This document shows positions 9,017-17,429 of a stretch of DNA of 64,000 nucleotides, piece after piece. Position numbers and translations under genes: made by a program. The DNA lies in assembly GCF_000519185.1 (NCBI RefSeq), contig NZ_JAFA01000029.1, positions 129 to 64,128 of the forward strand. Reading direction: 5' to 3'. The notes below the pieces were generated by a model. That model saw only the letters and a list, made by a program, of their open reading frames with translations. It ran no database searches and was not told where the DNA came from. Numbering within the stretch: position 1 is the stretch's first letter; each line of letters begins with the position of its first letter. Source of the DNA: Paraburkholderia nodosa DSM 21604 (GTDB taxonomy: Bacteria > Pseudomonadota > Gammaproteobacteria > Burkholderiales > Burkholderiaceae).

Positions 9017-9187
9017 GTTGGCCCCTTCGTTGCAGTGCCGGAGTCAGTCCCATCGGACTGCACGGTATCCGCACTATCCCTAAGACCGCGATTGCTTGCC
9101 GATCTGTGCTGACGGTCGCCATTTCTGGGCGCTTAAAGTACCTCGAAGGGTCGCGATAGAGGCGACGGGCACTGAAGGAGAAACAGG

Positions 9188-9547
9188 ATGTACCGCATCA
9201 AGCGCGGCGAAAGCATCCCGGAAATGGAAGCACTAGGCACGGTCGCTGACCTCGGCGCGACGGTCGTGGAAGGCGACGTTCGGGTATTCGGACTGCTCAC
9301 GCACGGCTCGCACGACTCGGCGGTGAGTGCCGGCTGGTTCGGCTGCACAAAAGGGCGGTTCGACATGGTGTACCCCTGCACCGAGCAGGCGATCGTGGTG
9401 GAAGGCGAAGTCACGCTGCGCAATGGACTCACGGGCGAAACCATGCGCTACGCGCCCGGCGACAGCTGGTTCGTTCAGAAAGGCACGCCGGTTTCATGGG
9501 AAGTTCACAGCGAGCGCTTCGTCAAGCACTACTTCGCTGCGGCCTGA
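9188..9547 (+). CDS. Small cupin protein (EutQ / DUF861-like), copy 1
   Basis: A 119-residue single-domain cupin. The conserved core is EQAIVVEGEVTLRNGLTGET, then MRYAPGDSWFVQKGTPVSWE, which are the two cupin beta-motifs; the usual metal-binding histidines are mostly missing (one appears at FVKHYF), as is common in DUF861 proteins. GGAG just before the ATG supports the start. It is paralogous to the cupin at 10983 (shared KGRF or KGKF, EQA, GDSWFV, GTxxxWEV, FVKHY), and the two flank the PuuB-like oxidase. A role in binding or converting an amine-derived intermediate is plausible but unproven. Confidence 0.8.
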   Translation: MYRIKRGESIPEMEALGTVADLGATVVEGDVRVFGLLTHGSHDSAVSAGWFGCTKGRFDMVYPCTEQAIVVEGEVTLRNGLTGETMRYAPGDSWFVQKGTPVSWEVHSERFVKHYFAAA

Positions 9548-9641
9548 ACCGGTTCTGTTGGAAGACAGGAGCAGACGAAGGGCTGCTCTGGTTGATTAAT
9601 GAAATGCGTTTTGACGCTGCAACGCGCGAGCGGGAACTACG

Positions 9642-10943
9642 ATGCACAATGACGAAACTGCTACGTACTATACGGCTACGAAGAAATACGATCTGAGCTT
9701 TCCTTCGCTGGAAAACGATATCGAAGCCGACGTTGTCATCATCGGGGGCGGCTTTTCAGGCATCCACACTGCGCTCGAACTGGCCGAAAACGGCGTGACG
9801 AACACGGTGGTGCTCGAGGCGCGTTATCTCGGCTTTGGCGGAACCGGCCGCAATGGCGGCCAGGTGATGGCGGGCATCGGTCACGACCTCGACGCCATCA
9901 AGAAGGACGTCGGCGAAGACGGTCTGCGCACCATTTTCGAGCTCAGCGATCTCGGGCCGCAGATCATGCGCGAACGCATCAAGCGCTACAACATCGACGC
10001 CGATTTTTGCAGCGGTTACGGCTATCTTGCCTACAACGCACGTCAAGCGAAAACGCTGCGGAGTTGGGAAAAGGAATTCAAGTCGCTTGGCAGCCCGTAT
10101 GAAATTCGCTATGTCGAGGGCGCGGACGTCAAGCAGATCATCGGCTCGGACGTCTATCACGCAGGTCTGCTCCATATGGGCGGCGGCCACGTCCATTCGT
10201 TGAACCTGCTGCTCGGCGAAGCCAAGGCCGTGTCGGAAATCTACGGCGTGCGCATATTCGAATACAGTCCCGCGCTGCAGATCACCTATGGCAGTACGGT
10301 CCATGTGCGCACCGCGAAGGGCAGCGTCAAGGCGAAGAAGATCGTCTGGGCCTGCGATGGCTTCAACAACAACATTGAGCCGGAACTGCACAAAAGCACG
10401 ATCAATGTCTATGCGTTCAACTCGATGACTGAGCCCCTGAGCGACGAACTGATCGAGCGCATCAGCCCGATTCGCGGCGCTTATAGCGACATCCGCCCGG
10501 TCATCAACTATTACCGCGTCACGAACGAGAACCGGCTGCTGTTCGGCTCGTCCACGTCGCTCGTCGAGCACATTCCCGCCGACCTGAAAACGTGGAACCG
10601 CAAGCTGATGCTCGAAGTGTTCCCCTATCTTCAGGACGTCAAGATCGATCTGGCGTGGGGCGGCCCGATGGCTTCGACGCTCAATCTGTTCCCGCAGATC
10701 GGCACGCTGCCCGACCGACCCAATGCGTTCTTCGTGCAGGGCTATTCGGGATTCGGTGTTACGCCGAGCCAGATTATCTGCAAGATCCTCACGGAAGGCA
10801 TTCTCGGCGGGTCGGACCGTTATCGCCTGGTGAGCTCGATCCCGCGCGCGTCGATACGCGGCAAGGACCAATATCGCGCGCTGCTGGTCACGCTGGGCAA
10901 GGTGATGCATCAGAGCTCGGGCTACTGGCACGGCCGCCGTTGA
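9642..10943 (+). CDS. puuB: FAD-dependent oxidoreductase, gamma-glutamylputrescine oxidase-like
   Basis: A 433-residue DAO-fold flavoenzyme. The FAD-binding signature DVVIIGGGFSGIHTALELAE is near residues 29-48, followed by EARYLGFGGTGRNGGQVMAG, a hallmark of the PuuB / OrdL branch. The C-terminal FAD site is VQGYSGFGVTPSQI. PuuB oxidises gamma-glutamylputrescine to the aldehyde with release of ammonia and peroxide. Here the aldehyde dehydrogenase lies downstream, but no gamma-glutamylputrescine synthetase (puuA) or hydrolase (puuD) is in the window, so the amine may be a different one. The family is firm; the gene symbol is by resemblance. Confidence 0.8.
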   Translation: MHNDETATYYTATKKYDLSFPSLENDIEADVVIIGGGFSGIHTALELAENGVTNTVVLEARYLGFGGTGRNGGQVMAGIGHDLDAIKKDVGEDGLRTIFELSDLGPQIMRERIKRYNIDADFCSGYGYLAYNARQAKTLRSWEKEFKSLGSPYEIRYVEGADVKQIIGSDVYHAGLLHMGGGHVHSLNLLLGEAKAVSEIYGVRIFEYSPALQITYGSTVHVRTAKGSVKAKKIVWACDGFNNNIEPELHKSTINVYAFNSMTEPLSDELIERISPIRGAYSDIRPVINYYRVTNENRLLFGSSTSLVEHIPADLKTWNRKLMLEVFPYLQDVKIDLAWGGPMASTLNLFPQIGTLPDRPNAFFVQGYSGFGVTPSQIICKILTEGILGGSDRYRLVSSIPRASIRGKDQYRALLVTLGKVMHQSSGYWHGRR

Positions 10944-10982
10944 CCGTCGCCGCAAACATTTACTTTAGAGGAGTCTTTGAAC

Positions 10983-11351
10983 ATGAGTCTTGGCGCAATT
11001 CAGCAGGGCATCAAAATTTCGGAACTCGAAGCGTGGGGCAAGTTGAGCGACCTCGGAGCGCAAATCCTGGAGGGCGGCGACATCGCGGCATTCGGCAAGA
11101 TGACCCATGGTGCGCCGACCGATCCCATTTCGGCGGCCTATTTCGGCACGACGAAAGGCAAGTTCCGCCTCGTGTATCCGTTCTCGGAGCAGGCAACCGT
11201 AGTCGACGGCCGCATTCGCATCACGGACGAATCGACGGGCGAAACGCGCACGTTCGGGGCCGGCGATTCGTGGTTCGTGACCAAGGGGACGTCGACCGTT
11301 TGGGAAGTGCTCTCCGAAGGCTTCGTGAAGCACTACCTCGCATTCGCGTGA
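10983..11351 (+). CDS. Small cupin protein (EutQ / DUF861-like), copy 2
   Basis: A 122-residue cupin paralogous to the one at 9188. The motifs are AAYFGTTKGKFRLVYPFSEQ, then TFGAGDSWFVTKGTSTVWEV and a FVKHY C-terminus. GAGGAG at about 10968-10973 sets the ATG at 10983. It lies 39 bases after the oxidase stop and just before the aldehyde dehydrogenase, so it is probably part of one operon (cupin-oxidase-cupin-dehydrogenase). The duplication suggests two related steps or a heteromeric complex; function unknown. Confidence 0.8.
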   Translation: MSLGAIQQGIKISELEAWGKLSDLGAQILEGGDIAAFGKMTHGAPTDPISAAYFGTTKGKFRLVYPFSEQATVVDGRIRITDESTGETRTFGAGDSWFVTKGTSTVWEVLSEGFVKHYLAFA

Positions 11352-11380
11352 TGTCCCCTCGGCTGCGTTCAATCTGACAC

Positions 11381-12895
11381 ATGGTGCAAGCAAACATGAC
11401 GAATAACGCCACGGAAGCGGCACGAGCCGCTATCGAACAGTTTCTCGACCGCGACCTCGGTCTCTTCGTCAATGGCGGTCCGCAGCGCGCGCACTCTGAG
11501 CGCTGGCTCGACGTTTTCAATCCCGCTACGGGCGAGCGTATCGCGCGCGTGCCCGACGCCGACAGCGTCGACGTGGACCGCGCTGTCGCGAGCGCGCGTG
11601 AAGCGTTCGAGCAGCGTCGCTGGAGCGGCTTGCGCCCCGCCGACCGCGAGCGCATCTTGCTGCAGCTTGCCGACGTACTCGAACGGCACGGCGAGGAACT
11701 CGCCCAGCTCGAGACCTTGAATCAAGGGAAGTCGATCAACGTTGCGCGCGCAATCGAAGTCGGGGCGACCGTAGAGTACGTGCGGTACATGGCTGGGTGG
11801 GCGACGAAGATCCACGGCGAGACGCTCGATGTATCGATTCCGTTCCCGCCGGGCGCGCAATACACGGCGTTCACGCGCAAGGAGCCGGTTGGCGTGGTGG
11901 CCGGTATCGTGCCGTGGAATTTCCCGTTAATGATCGCAGTGTGGAAGCTGATTCCGGCGCTCGCCGCGGGCTGCACGGTGGTCATCAAGCCGTCGCCGGA
12001 GACGCCGCTCACGGCGTTGCGCCTTGCTGAGCTGGCCATCGAAGCGGGCATTCCGCCCGGTGTATTCAACGTCGTGACGGGTGGGCGCGAATGCGGCGCT
12101 GCGCTTGCCGCGCATCCCGGCATCGCCAAGATTTCCTTTACGGGTTCGACGCCCACCGGGAAGCTGGTCGGCGCGGCGGCGGTGCAGAACCTCACTCGCT
12201 TCTCACTCGAACTGGGCGGAAAAAATCCGGCGGTGATGCTGGCCGACGTGAACGTCGAGCAGGCCGTTCAGGGCGTGCTGGCTGGCGGCTTTCTCAATCA
12301 AGGCCAGGTTTGCGCGGCGGTGTCGCGCGTATACGTACATCGCAGCAAATATCGCGCGATTGCCGATGGCCTCGCCGACATTGCACAGCAGATGAAAATC
12401 GGGCCCGGCAGCGATCCGGACGCACAGATCAATCCGCTCGTGTCGGCGGCGCATCGCGACCGGGTGGAACGTCATATCGCGGTCGCGAAGGAAGCAGGTC
12501 TTCATTTCCTTGCAGGCGGCGCGACCGTTGAGGGTCCGGGCTACTACGTGCGCCCGACCGTGATTGCCGACGTGCCACCGGATGCTGCGATCATTCGCGA
12601 CGAGGTTTTCGGTCCGGTAGTCGCGCTCGTTCCGTTCGACGATCCGCAAGATGCGCTGCGGCTTGCCAACGCGTCGCCTTACGGCCTCGCGGCGAGCCTA
12701 TGGACCAACGATCTGCGCGCTGCCATGAACATGGTGCGGGAGATTGATGCCGGCACGGTATGGGTGAACGCTCACGTGCCGCTCGATCCGAGCATGCCAT
12801 TCGGCGGGATGAAGCAGTCCGGCATGGGCCGTGAATTCGGCAAGGGCGCTGTCGAGAGCTTTACGGAGACGAAATCCATCTGTATCGCGCACTAA
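11381..12895 (+). CDS. Aldehyde dehydrogenase (PuuC / phenylacetaldehyde dehydrogenase-like)
   Basis: A 504-residue NAD(P)-dependent aldehyde dehydrogenase. It shows the nucleotide site VVAGIVPWNFPLMIAVWKL, the FTGSTPTGK loop, the catalytic glutamate in LELGGKNPAV and the catalytic cysteine in NQGQVCAAVSRVYV; the C-terminus has PFGGMKQSGMGREFG. The start is at 11381 or the in-frame ATG at 11396. In context it oxidises the aldehyde made by the PuuB-like oxidase to the acid. gamma-Glutamyl-aminobutyraldehyde, aminobutyraldehyde or an aromatic aldehyde are all possible substrates. Confidence 0.88.
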   Translation: MVQANMTNNATEAARAAIEQFLDRDLGLFVNGGPQRAHSERWLDVFNPATGERIARVPDADSVDVDRAVASAREAFEQRRWSGLRPADRERILLQLADVLERHGEELAQLETLNQGKSINVARAIEVGATVEYVRYMAGWATKIHGETLDVSIPFPPGAQYTAFTRKEPVGVVAGIVPWNFPLMIAVWKLIPALAAGCTVVIKPSPETPLTALRLAELAIEAGIPPGVFNVVTGGRECGAALAAHPGIAKISFTGSTPTGKLVGAAAVQNLTRFSLELGGKNPAVMLADVNVEQAVQGVLAGGFLNQGQVCAAVSRVYVHRSKYRAIADGLADIAQQMKIGPGSDPDAQINPLVSAAHRDRVERHIAVAKEAGLHFLAGGATVEGPGYYVRPTVIADVPPDAAIIRDEVFGPVVALVPFDDPQDALRLANASPYGLAASLWTNDLRAAMNMVREIDAGTVWVNAHVPLDPSMPFGGMKQSGMGREFGKGAVESFTETKSICIAH

Positions 12896-13008
12896 TTGTT
12901 GCGGACCGACTCTCCCTGGTTTTTTTAGAACTACAATATTACGTTAGCGCTGGCGCTTCAGTGCACTCAGCGTGGATGGGCGCGAAGTGAGCCTGTGGGA
13001 GAGTGGGG

Positions 13009-13947
13009 ATGGAATTCAGGGTTCGGGCAACGTCCGATGTGCATGATCATTCATTCGCGGTGAATGGCTGGGAGCAGGTGTACAACCAGCTCACGCCGGG
13101 GCGTTTCGAGAGTGTCGTCATGCAGGCGCAGGCGCCCGATTTCCTGTTTTTTCGCGAGTCGACCAATCGGCGGGTCGCGCAAAATGGCGTCGCGCCGCGC
13201 GGGCTCTCGTCGTTGGCACTGCCGCTCCAAAGCCCTGTTTCCGGGACGTTCCAGGGGTGCCGGCTCGATGGCTACGCTCTCTGGTTGCTCGGATCCGGCG
13301 AGGAGTTTCGCTTCTATACGCCGGAGACGATGCATTATCTCGGCGTTAGCATTCCCACCAGCGACCTGCGCGCGCTCGCGGCAGCGGTGCTAGACGAGAA
13401 AGCGGTCAAGCTGCTTGAGCGCAACGTGGTGCCGGTGCCGACCGAAGAGGGCGAACGGGTTGGCGCCGAACTCTCCCGTTTCCTCGATGCATTCCAGCGG
13501 CAGCCCGACGCTTTCGAGAATCCCGCAGCGGGCAAGCGGTTTCGCGATGAAATCCTGAGCATGCTGCTGGAACTGTTCAATCCCCATCACGCCGACAAGC
13601 GCGACGTCACGCACGCAACTTACACTGAAATTGTTCAGCGCAGCGAGCGCATCCTTGAGGAGCGCGTGGAAGAGCCGCAGACGGTGCTTGATCTGTGTGT
13701 GGCGCTGCGTTGCAGCCGCCGTACGTTGCAGACCAGTTTCCAGCGCGTTGCCAACGTGACTCCCATCGAGTATTTACGCTCTGTGCGTTTGAACGGCGTG
13801 CGCCGCCTGTTGCGCTCGACCAGCCAGGACGAGCTCATGGTGGGGGATGCTGCGGCGCAGTGGGGTTTTACGCATCCCAGCTACTTCGCGCGCGAGTACC
13901 GCGATCTGTTTGGCGAATTGCCGTCCCAGACGCCTCGCAAGGGCTAA
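13009..13947 (+). CDS. AraC family transcriptional regulator
   Basis: A 312-residue regulator with an N-terminal sensory region and a C-terminal AraC double helix-turn-helix: VALRCSRRTLQTSFQRVANV, then VGDAAAQWGFTHPSYFAREY and RDLFGELPSQ. The ATG at 13009 follows a GGGAGAG ribosome site; a GTG at 13003 in the same frame is less likely. It sits directly after the aldehyde dehydrogenase on the same strand and is the obvious candidate regulator of the amine island. Bases 12900-12990 upstream include a T7 run and an AT-rich stretch that may carry its promoter. Confidence 0.85.
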   Translation: MEFRVRATSDVHDHSFAVNGWEQVYNQLTPGRFESVVMQAQAPDFLFFRESTNRRVAQNGVAPRGLSSLALPLQSPVSGTFQGCRLDGYALWLLGSGEEFRFYTPETMHYLGVSIPTSDLRALAAAVLDEKAVKLLERNVVPVPTEEGERVGAELSRFLDAFQRQPDAFENPAAGKRFRDEILSMLLELFNPHHADKRDVTHATYTEIVQRSERILEERVEEPQTVLDLCVALRCSRRTLQTSFQRVANVTPIEYLRSVRLNGVRRLLRSTSQDELMVGDAAAQWGFTHPSYFAREYRDLFGELPSQTPRKG

Positions 13948-14197
13948 TCGCCCCGCGAGCGTTAGCTTGACAAAGTTCTATGAGTTGCTTGGCATAACTG
14001 ATTATCTGGTGGCCGGCCGGGGTCAGCGTAATGAAGCAGCGCTCGCGGCGGACTGCGAGACGAGTGCCGAAGGACCTCTCGAGTGCGAACAGGCAGCCTC
14101 GCACCTGCCACTCGGGAATATCAAGCTGACGGGCCGCGACACGCAGGTTGCCCAGTCGTGCTACAGAGAGAAATACCACGAAGTGCTTGATGTCCAT
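13868..14197 (-). pseudogene. Truncated LysR-type regulator (DNA-binding domain only)
   Basis: From the ATG at 14197 the protein starts MDIKHFVVFLSVARLGNLRV, then AARQLDIPEWQVRGCLFALE and FGTRLAVRRE, which is a LysR winged helix-turn-helix (about residues 1-65). After about residue 80 (AKQLIELCQA) the sequence loses family character, and it ends at 109 residues instead of about 300. The effector-binding domain is missing and the 3' end runs 80 bases into the convergent AraC gene. I read it as the 5' stub of a LysR gene cut near 13950 at the edge of the low-GC stretch. Confidence 0.55.
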
Positions 14198-14878
14198 TGC
14201 GCGCGCTAACGATTTTCCGATGGCCATACTACCTGTGTACTGGTGATCGGTATAAGCACGAATTGGCAATTGGACGCCATAACGATAACGCGGGAGTCGT
14301 CAACACATCTCATCACCGTGATCAGCGACACTAGCACGCGCAGAGGGTACGCTCGCCACGTTTCGTCTCTCTTGCCTTTAACATGGCCAGCGTCCTGCCA
14401 GCGGTGGAATTGTCCGCGGTCGAGTCATCGGGACGCCTTCCAGTTGACTGAGATCGACCCTTGTCTGTCACTCATTGATTGTCAGCGACTGGCCGCTGTG
14501 GATACAAATTCGGACGGACATCTGGCGGGATACACGGCAATAGACGAATGAGTATGATCAAAGCGGCAAGCAGCGTGCAGTCGCACGATTCTGCTCAGAA
14601 CGCGGCGTCAATATTCAGGTATTAATTCAGCCGCTATCGCATTTTTTCCACGCGATGCCCTCATTTTTTCACTACGTTTACGCGGCATGGCTTACCCTGA
14701 CACAGGGTTGAAACCGGAGGGACATCTGGACGCTGCTGATGGGTTCGTCTGTATGGCGACGCGTCGCAGCTTCAACTCGCGGCTACGCTCGTTCGCGCTC
14801 GTGCGAGTCGTTCGCCGCCGAGCGCGTGAACAAGCACGCACGGTCAGTCGTGCGCATCAACACCGATAAGGAGTCGAA
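14198..14878. other. Non-coding stretch, nothing recognised
   Basis: About 680 bases with lower GC than the flanks, no convincing gene and no recognised repeat. Open frames here are short, lack ribosome sites and have no family resemblance. It looks like decayed accessory DNA. Confidence 0.5.
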
Positions 14879-14950
14879 ATGTCGGGCCCTGACAGTTATC
14901 CCATATGCCGCTCACCTCTGCCTTTGTTTTTAAGTGAGGAAAGCAGGTAG
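14879..14950 (+). CDS. Possible 23-residue small ORF with a strong ribosome site
   Basis: AAGGAG at 14868-14873 lies six bases before an ATG that opens a 23-residue frame (MSGPDSYPICRSPLPLFL and five more residues). I recognise no family. It could be a small protein, a leader peptide, or the start of a gene destroyed downstream. Confidence 0.25.
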   Translation: MSGPDSYPICRSPLPLFLSEESR

Positions 14951-15041
14951 ACCTCTGTCGCCGCGCCAATGATCCGCCCGGTCTTCCGTGTCTACTGGCT
15001 TTCCACAATAACGCGTCAAGCCAGACGCACGGAGCACAATC

Positions 15042-15182
15042 ATGAACTTCGGCCTCCTCCTGTCGAACCTGCCGCACGTCGACGAAGCACGTGTCCAGTA
15101 CGACGCGATACTTTCGCTGCAAACGCGGGAACAGCACCGGTTCGCAGCCTTCTGGCGCCGCCTGAAAGCCCTCATGTCCTGA
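15042..15182 (+). CDS. Small hypothetical protein (46 residues)
   Basis: The frame starts MNFGLLLSNLPHVDEARVQY and ends AFWRRLKALMS. GGAG at 15031-15034 precedes the ATG at the usual distance. The composition is protein-like: an amphipathic, charged helix-rich chain with no membrane segment. It is too short for default gene callers and could be a small gene of the accessory stretch or a gene relic. Function unknown. Confidence 0.4.
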   Translation: MNFGLLLSNLPHVDEARVQYDAILSLQTREQHRFAAFWRRLKALMS

Positions 15183-15349
15183 GCAACTGCGGGGCTTCCC
15201 ACCATACGCGAACTACGCCGTCGGTCAACGACATACATCCCTGAAGCTCACCGCTTTCGGGCGATGGATCAATGCGCTCGCGACGCGCAAAACGCTTAGT
15301 CGGATAGTGCGACGACGCCCGCGGCTTCGCCGCACGTAGTCCGCCCAAT

Positions 15350-15522
15350 TGTATGGCTCTTGTGGAGTGAACTGCGGTCATTCGCACTGGACTCGCGCAC
15401 GAATGTTGATGGCCGAACTCGGAAGGTCGTCGCCCAACGCTGCTCGTCCATCCTACTGCCGCTCCGAACTTCCGCAGTCGACCCGAAGCGGTCCTTCGCG
15501 AGCGCCCAAAGCAGTCATTCAC
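15350..15522 (-). repeat. Intergenic repeat fragment (Burkholderiaceae-type)
   Basis: On the minus strand this contains GACCGCTTCGGGTCGACTGCG and downstream text of the kind I associate with short dispersed non-coding repeats in Burkholderiaceae. Apparent reading frames inside it show no protein family. A related but not identical element appears at 17011-17031 and 18065-18085. Assignment is by memory of such sequences, not by a search. Confidence 0.3.
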
Positions 15523-15781
15523 CTCGCTCGACGGCGCGTTGTATTTGGTTGATCAGAGTTGCAAGCTCTGGCTTGTCTCCCCACATGTCAAATTCCCGAG
15601 TCGCAATCACTCCCATCGTAAGCGGTCCCTGTTTATGCTCCGACGGCTCGCCGGAAATTTGAGCGCGGCACCACCTCAGTTGACGGTAAATGCTCTGCAC
15701 ATTAGGCCATGTAGGGGATAGCATGGGCCCGATGACTGATAGCGCTTCGTCGATCTTGAGCAACAACTCGGTGTTCATCAT
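15515..15781 (-). CDS. Tsi6-like immunity protein
   Basis: An 88-residue soluble protein starting MMNTELLLKIDEALSVIG. Its second half, LTMGVIATREFD followed by a PELATLINQ helix, lines up in my reading with Tsi6 of Pseudomonas aeruginosa (LTLGSIAVKEFD, then PELSRALKD). Tsi6 neutralises the type VI effector Tse6, an NAD(P)-degrading enzyme. Length (93 in Tsi6) and the all-helical pattern agree. No Tse6-like effector, VgrG, PAAR or Rhs gene is in the window, so it would be an orphan antidote. Start is at 15781 or 15778. Resemblance is moderate and from memory. Confidence 0.5.
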   Translation of the reverse strand: MMNTELLLKIDEALSVIGPMLSPTWPNVQSIYRQLRWCRAQISGEPSEHKQGPLTMGVIATREFDMWGDKPELATLINQIQRAVERGE

Positions 15782-15802
15782 GTCGGTCAATAAACGCGGG
15801 CG

Positions 15803-16051
15803 CTACTTTACGAAGATACTCGCCGAGCTATCCACATGCAGCGGAAAGCCGTGACTCGCGCACCACGTCGCCAATTGGACGTAGACTGAGTTCCAATACG
15901 GACGCGCCCATGTTGGCGCTAGGTCCAGCCAAGCGGGTTCCGTGGGAATGTACACAGAGGGGACCCCCATTGGCATCTCAAGGACGAATTCGCCCAGCGT
16001 ACAGGAGCAGACTAATTCTTCTTTCCATCGAGGTTGAAAGGTGAAGTCCAA
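15803..16051 (-). CDS. Small immunity-like hypothetical protein
   Basis: An 82-residue protein, FTFQPRWKEELVCSCTLGEF, then VLEMPMGVPSVYIPTEPAW and HGFPLHVDSSASIF. The start is a TTG at 16051 with GGAGA eight bases upstream; an ATG at 16058 is out of frame and too close to that site. It lies 21 bases before the Tsi6-like gene on the same strand, so the two are probably co-transcribed. I associate the WKEELVC and LEMPMG pattern with small proteins found near polymorphic toxin loci, but assign no target. Confidence 0.5.
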   Translation of the reverse strand: MDFTFQPRWKEELVCSCTLGEFVLEMPMGVPSVYIPTEPAWLDLAPTWARPYWNSVYVQLATWCASHGFPLHVDSSASIFVK

Positions 16052-16076
16052 ACCTCATTCTCCAGAAATCACGCGG

Positions 16077-16947
16077 TCAGAACGATTTCAGGCGCAGCCG
16101 ATTGAGCACATTGAATACGATGTCCGGATCGATTTGCGCGTGGTAGTTGAAGTGCACATATAGCACGTCGGAACGAGAGTCAAGGTCCGAAAGTGTAATG
16201 GGCGACACACTTAGCGGTTTGGGGGCGGGCCATTGCTGCGCAATGACGGCGAGTGGACGCCCCGACACGGCAGACCAAGTCGCTTTCCCGCCGGCTACCG
16301 AAGGTAGGTAGCTCAATTGCGAAACGTATCGAAGAATGTCAGCGATTGTCCGATCGCTTGAAACACCAAACTCCAGGCGGTGAGGAGCGTCAATATCGTC
16401 TCCGGCTGCAACGCTGTCGCGTGTGACGACGATTTTTTTGTTGGGGCCACTGTCAGAGTGCGTCATTTCGACTGAGTTCAATTGTCCGAGAGGCACGCGA
16501 AGGTTTTCAAGATGGCAATTGCCTCGGTGAATGTCAAAAAATTCTCCACACTTCGGAGCCAATGAACGAAAAGGGGGCCTGCGAAGGTGTCGTCACATCC
16601 AGAATTGAGGGCCATTCGATGCACGGATTGTAGATGTATCGCGGCAAAACGAAGTATCGGGAATGTCTCACATCGACAATAGTCGTCAGTCTTTCGAATT
16701 TCCTCTCCATCCAACTGAAGGCAATGAAGTTCGAGCAGTTTGACATCGAGAACATGCAACCCCACGCATAGCCCGGAAACCGGCGACCGGCCACATCGAC
16801 AACGTGATATGAATCCCCGTGCGGAGGTTCGCCCTGATATCGCAGAGTGATCTCATAGCTGCGATCAGGCGGAGTGAGCAGATAGTCGCCCATGCCAGCC
16901 CAATGGCAAAGGTTATCCGCGGTAAACTGGATCTCGCAAGGTTCCAT
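16077..16947 (-). pseudogene. Immunity-like gene split by a one-base frameshift in a T6 run
   Basis: From the ATG at 16947 a 137-residue frame (MEPCEIQFTADNLCHW onward, ending FSFIGSEVWRIF) stops at 16534 directly after a run of six A on the plus strand (16536-16541; T6 in the coding strand). The following frame, open to 16077, continues as FFDIHRGNCHLENLRVPLG and ends VFNVLNRLRLKSF, with no good start codon or ribosome site. Removing one T joins them smoothly (EVWRIFDIHRGNCHLENLRV), giving about 290 residues. I read it as a single gene with a frameshift, or one using slippage at T6. Family unknown; the second half looks like toxin-immunity genes. Confidence 0.5.
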
Positions 16948-17010
16948 CTGCCTGATTTCCGTCGAAAGCGAAGGTGTTTCACCGGATTGTCGACGATTCA
17001 CGCCGGTATG

Positions 17011-17031
17011 TCGAACGACCGGTAGTGGCCG
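17011..17031 (+). repeat. Copy 1 of a short dispersed repeat
   Basis: This 21-base element matches 18065-18085 at 20 of 21 positions (one A/T difference). Both copies lie in non-coding gaps of the low-GC stretch and look like fragments of an intergenic repeat. Confidence 0.45.
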
Positions 17032-17165
17032 CACTGGGTCCCACGACCGGGCACGCCGCTCGCCTCGGCCGCATCTCACGCAATAGGCATAACCAACCCC
17101 AAGCGGTCAGTTAGAATCCTCGAAAGCGGTCGTTCGGTGAAGCACACTGTACGGATAATCAAACC

Positions 17166-17429
17166 ATGTTCACCCCAGAGTTTTCGGCCCGTGATCGACC
17201 TGAACATGCTTTGGTCGTCAATCATTTTATCGAGACGGAGGAAGCGCTCAAGCTGAGTCTCGCTTTCGTTCGTGCTCGTATCCACTACGGACGCCAACAC
17301 GTCCCATCGCCCACAGTGCGTTTTGTGGCGTACTACGATGTGCGCGGGCAAAAGGTTGGGGGCGACCTCGAAGCGCGCTTGACTAACGCTCTTCAGGACA
17401 TCGCTGAGGTTAAGGTGAAGCGATCATGA
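17166..17429 (+). CDS. Hypothetical protein, first of a coupled pair
   Basis: An 87-residue frame, MFTPEFSARDRPEHALVV onward, with VRFVAYYDVRGQKVGGDLEA and ending in a lysine-rich tail. No family recognised and no clear ribosome site. Its stop overlaps the next start as ATGA at 17426-17429, which favours a real translationally coupled pair over the competing minus-strand frames. It belongs to the immunity-like cluster by position, size and GC content. Confidence 0.4.
   Translation: MFTPEFSARDRPEHALVVNHFIETEEALKLSLAFVRARIHYGRQHVPSPTVRFVAYYDVRGQKVGGDLEARLTNALQDIAEVKVKRS

Noticed and set aside
17076..17351. 91-residue minus-strand frame near 17.2 kb
   Set aside because: It competes with the plus-strand pair that has an ATGA overlap; no ribosome site or family.
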